From positions 1-8,529 of the forward strand of contig CAZCIX010000068.1 in NCBI GenBank assembly GCA_964498835.1: DNA of 8,529 nt. The letters are read 5' to 3'. The notes under the pieces are model-generated. The model was not told the DNA's origin. It made no database searches and saw only the letters and a list, made by a program, of their open reading frames with translations. Positions within the stretch are counted from its first letter, which is position 1. Each line of letters starts with the position of its first letter. Source of the stretch: JAGKXB01 sp964498835. Lineage in GTDB: Bacteria; Pseudomonadota; Gammaproteobacteria; Burkholderiales; Burkholderiaceae_D. The position numbers were made by a program, and so were the translations under genes. Positions 6,285 through 8,529 of this stretch are shown here, in pieces.

Positions 6285-7391
6285 ATGATTGAACAACCTT
6301 CTTTGTTACATCGAATCACCCCCTACTTCACTGTCTTTGATGGCGTGCTTTCCTTAATTATTTTTTGCATCTTGTCACTAGGAATCGTGACGCTTTATTC
6401 TGCAGGAATCAATTTTCCTGGCCGAGTAGAAGATCAATTACGTAACATTTTGATTGCGTTTTTTGTGATGTGGATTGCCGCCAACGTGCCACCACAAACT
6501 CTCATGCGTCTTGCTATTCCGGTATATACGATAGGGATCGCACTATTATTCTCAGTAGCGGCATTTGGCTTAATCAAAAAAGGATCCCGTCGCTGGATTA
6601 ATGTAGGCATCATTATTCAACCCTCTGAAATCATGAAAATTGCCGCGCCCTTGATGCTGGCTTGGTATTTTCAGAAACATGAAGCCATGCTGCGTTGGCG
6701 CAACTTCATCATCGCTGGCCTGCTGCTCATTCTGCCCGTGGTATTGATCGCCCGCCAACCAGATTTAGGCACAGCGTTACTCGTCGCGGCAGCGGGTTTT
6801 TATGTCATTTTTTTAGCAGGATTATCCTGGAAAATACTCATTGGCTTAGCCACCGCTGCCGCAGCCAGTCTTCCTTTTGCCTGGTCAATGTTACATACCT
6901 ATCAACGTGAACGCGTGATGACCTTGATTGATCCCACATCCGATCCTTTGGGCAAAGGTTTTCATATTATTCAATCCACCATTGCCGTAGGTTCTGGTGG
7001 ATTGGCGGGGAAAGGCTGGTTAAAAGGGACACAAACGCATTTAGAATTCATTCCAGAACGTACCACCGATTTTATTTTTGCTGTGTTTTCTGAAGAATTC
7101 GGTTTGATAGGCAATATCGTGTTGATGGTGTTGTACTTACTGCTAATTGGACGAGGTTTGATGATTGCTGCTAATGCACCAACTTTCTTTACCCGTTTAT
7201 TGGCGGGTGCAATCACACTCATCTTTTTTACCTATGCCTTCGTCAATATGGGCATGGTTAGCGGCATTTTGCCCGTGGTAGGCGTACCGCTACCGCTCAT
7301 GAGTTACGGTGGTACGGCGTTGGTTACGCTAGGTTTAGGTGCAGGTATCTTAATGAGCATACAGCGCCATCGGCAGTTAGTACAAAGCTAA
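6285..7391 (+). CDS. rodA: RodA, SEDS-family peptidoglycan glycosyltransferase
   Basis: RodA polymerises lipid II into glycan strands during side-wall growth and acts as a complex with PBP2, encoded just upstream. From the ATG at 6285 (MIEQPSLLHRITPYFTVFDG) it is 368 residues, against 370 in E. coli. About ten membrane helices are evident. SEDS landmarks are KKGSRRWINVG, QPSEIMKIAAPL (E115), ARQPDLGTALL, FIPERTTDFIFAVFSEEFG with the catalytic Asp at D262 (same number as in E. coli RodA), and the C-terminal GVPLPLMSYGGTALVTLGLGAG signature. The frame extends up to an ATG at 6222, but that start would overlap mrdA by 44 bp and add a charged 21-residue leader lacking in relatives. AAGGAA at 6264-6269, overlapping the mrdA stop, is the best ribosome binding site, although 15 nt from the ATG is longer than usual. 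It is translationally close-coupled to mrdA. Confidence 0.96.
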   Translation: MIEQPSLLHRITPYFTVFDGVLSLIIFCILSLGIVTLYSAGINFPGRVEDQLRNILIAFFVMWIAANVPPQTLMRLAIPVYTIGIALLFSVAAFGLIKKGSRRWINVGIIIQPSEIMKIAAPLMLAWYFQKHEAMLRWRNFIIAGLLLILPVVLIARQPDLGTALLVAAAGFYVIFLAGLSWKILIGLATAAAASLPFAWSMLHTYQRERVMTLIDPTSDPLGKGFHIIQSTIAVGSGGLAGKGWLKGTQTHLEFIPERTTDFIFAVFSEEFGLIGNIVLMVLYLLLIGRGLMIAANAPTFFTRLLAGAITLIFFTYAFVNMGMVSGILPVVGVPLPLMSYGGTALVTLGLGAGILMSIQRHRQLVQS

Positions 7392-7478
7392 ATATACAAA
7401 ATTAAGTACAACGTTGATACATTTTTTATCTCTATAACCATCATGATTTCTTACACCGCAAAACCAGAATCAGAATCC

Positions 7479-8477
7479 ATGACAGCGATAAGAATGACAA
7501 AGATTACAAACGTCACAGCGCCGTTATTGATAAGCGTATTGCTAACGGCTTGTAGCACGGTTTCGCATCAACCCTCTTCGCTCGCGCCAATTGTTACCTC
7601 CCAAACAGCAAAACCCGTTACGTCTTCATTCATCCCACGTGATTTATCAGTACCAGTATTACCACCAGCCAACTCTGGTCGTGGTGGTTATTACCTAGAT
7701 GACGGACCAGGAGACAACCCACCAGAAGGATTGTTATCCGTCCCTGATGCAGAAGTCAAAATCGAACCTTACTCCAAAACGGGCAACAAACCTTATGCTG
7801 TTTTTGGCGCAACTTATGTACCCATCACTGAGAACACCAATAGCTTTGTTCAACAAGGCATTGGTAGCTGGTATGGTAAGAAATTCCAGGGTAAAAGAAC
7901 GTCATCTGGTGAACCGTATGACATGTACAAAATGACTGCCGCTCACCCAACGTTGCCGATCCCATCCTACGCGCGCGTTACCCATCTCAGCAATGGCAAA
8001 CAAGTTATCGTTCGGATTAACGACAGAGGGCCATTTCACTCTAATCGCATCATCGATTTATCTTACACAGCAGCGTTAAAGTTAGGTTATTTGGGCAAAG
8101 GAAGTGGCGAATTAAGAATAGAACGCATTTTGCCTGAAGATATTGAACGTATCGCACAAGAACAACGCATGCAGCCCAAACTCAGCACGCAAACTACCAG
8201 CGAAGTGACATCACTCAGCACGCCACCTACACCTATGATAAGCAAAGGCTTTTATCTGCAATTAGGTGCGTATGCACAAGCTGATAATGCTGAGTCAGCA
8301 AAACTACAACTGATGCAAAACTGGAAAAACACAGCATTACCACCATTACAAGTAGCACAATCTGGCACGTTATATCGAATTTATAGTGGCCCATTCCCAA
8401 CCCGCCAGGAAGCAATCAATGCCGCAAATCAGGCACAAGATTTGATTGCCTCTAAGCCACTGGTTGTGCAACGTTGA
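7479..8477 (+). CDS. rlpA: RlpA, outer-membrane septal-ring lytic transglycosylase-type lipoprotein with SPOR domain
   Basis: RlpA family proteins are lipoproteins; the Pseudomonas aeruginosa member cleaves peptide-stripped (denuded) glycan strands and affects daughter-cell separation and rod shape. Counting from the ATG at 7479 (332 residues), a lipobox LLTAC puts the lipidated Cys at C25. A Ser/Pro/Thr-rich linker follows, then the double-psi beta-barrel domain (about 125-220: GIGSWYGKKFQGKRTSSGE...). Its E145, H156 and D182 have the same spacing (11 and 26) as the active-site residues E120, H131 and D157 of the Pseudomonas enzyme, so it is probably active. A C-terminal SPOR domain (about 257-332, GFYLQLGAYAQ...LYRIYSGPF) should bind denuded glycan. 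In-frame ATGs exist at 7443, 7479 and 7494, placing the Cys at 37, 25 or 20. None has a good Shine-Dalgarno sequence; 7443 gives an over-long acidic n-region, so 7479 or 7494 is favoured. It is last in the rod cluster, 51-102 bp after rodA. Confidence 0.94.
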   Translation: MTAIRMTKITNVTAPLLISVLLTACSTVSHQPSSLAPIVTSQTAKPVTSSFIPRDLSVPVLPPANSGRGGYYLDDGPGDNPPEGLLSVPDAEVKIEPYSKTGNKPYAVFGATYVPITENTNSFVQQGIGSWYGKKFQGKRTSSGEPYDMYKMTAAHPTLPIPSYARVTHLSNGKQVIVRINDRGPFHSNRIIDLSYTAALKLGYLGKGSGELRIERILPEDIERIAQEQRMQPKLSTQTTSEVTSLSTPPTPMISKGFYLQLGAYAQADNAESAKLQLMQNWKNTALPPLQVAQSGTLYRIYSGPFPTRQEAINAANQAQDLIASKPLVVQR

Positions 8478-8479
8478 CA

Positions 8480-8529
8480 TTAAAGTGCATTAAGCGGAAT
8501 TTTCAAATAAGACACACCATTTTCCTCGA
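8480..8529 (-). CDS. Possible C-terminal end of a convergent gene (partial, unidentified)
   Basis: On the minus strand one frame entering from the right edge stays open for 16 codons to a TAA at 8482-8480 and reads EENGVSYLKIPLNAL, a protein-like sequence. It would end 2 bp after the rlpA stop, a common tail-to-tail arrangement. Other frames stop earlier. The segment is too short to assign a family and may be non-coding. No plus-strand start or terminator hairpin is visible in these last 52 bases. Confidence 0.3.
   Translation of the reverse strand, partial: EENGVSYLKIPLNAL

Noticed and set aside
7414..7438. Promoter for rlpA in the rodA-rlpA gap: TTGATA (7414-7419) and TATAAC (7433-7438).
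   Set aside because: Both hexamers are 5/6 matches but the spacer is only 13 bp, too short for a sigma-70 promoter.
1..8529. A new defence, mobile or biosynthetic system, a CRISPR array, tRNA genes or an insertion sequence.
   Set aside because: All coding capacity is taken by gatA, gatC and the mre/mrd/rlpA genes with normal lengths and motifs. No transposase, spaced repeat array or tRNA-like fold with a CCA end was seen.

Overview
This window is a conserved stretch of a bacterial chromosome holding the rod-shape (elongasome) gene cluster, beside the start of the divergently transcribed gat operon. The order gatA-gatC (minus) | mreB-mreC-mreD-mrdA-rodA-rlpA (plus), the MreB N-terminus starting MFGFLRSYFSNDLAIDLGT, and the presence of a GatCAB amidotransferase all suggest a betaproteobacterium. 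By eye the GC content is moderate, in the mid-40s percent, which would fit a low-GC member such as a Methylophilaceae, Nitrosomonadales or Polynucleobacter-like lineage. The genus cannot be fixed from this sequence alone.

Layout. Positions 1-872 (minus) hold the first 290 residues of GatA, which runs off the left edge. Positions 873-1074 are a non-coding gap filled by a palindromic repeat element. Positions 1075-1377 (minus) are gatC. Positions 1378-1642 are the divergent control region between gatC and mreB, with a 12-bp tandem repeat, an operator-like inverted repeat, back-to-back -10-like boxes and a small leader hairpin. From 1643 to 8477 six plus-strand genes follow: mreB, mreC, mreD, mrdA (PBP2), rodA and rlpA. 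They are separated by gaps of about 20-100 bp with no convincing terminator, so they look like one operon. The last 52 bases may hold the C-terminus of a convergent minus-strand gene ending 2 bp after rlpA.

How the genes work together. MreB filaments under the inner membrane, the bitopic scaffold MreC and the polytopic MreD position and activate the RodA-PBP2 synthase pair. In that pair RodA polymerises lipid II into glycan strands and PBP2 cross-links them, building the lateral wall. RlpA is an outer-membrane lipoprotein with a SPOR domain. It belongs to a family that cleaves peptide-free glycan strands, so it supplies a hydrolytic counterpart to synthesis. GatC and GatA (with GatB expected to the left) form the tRNA-dependent amidotransferase that makes Gln-tRNA(Gln) and/or Asn-tRNA(Asn).

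All key catalytic residues I could check are present with normal family spacing: GatA K74/S149/S173, PBP2 S328/K331 and K543-T-G, RodA D262, RlpA E145/H156/D182. I see no undescribed multi-gene system. The most interesting non-genic signal is the structured repeat inside the gat operon at about 908-1046.
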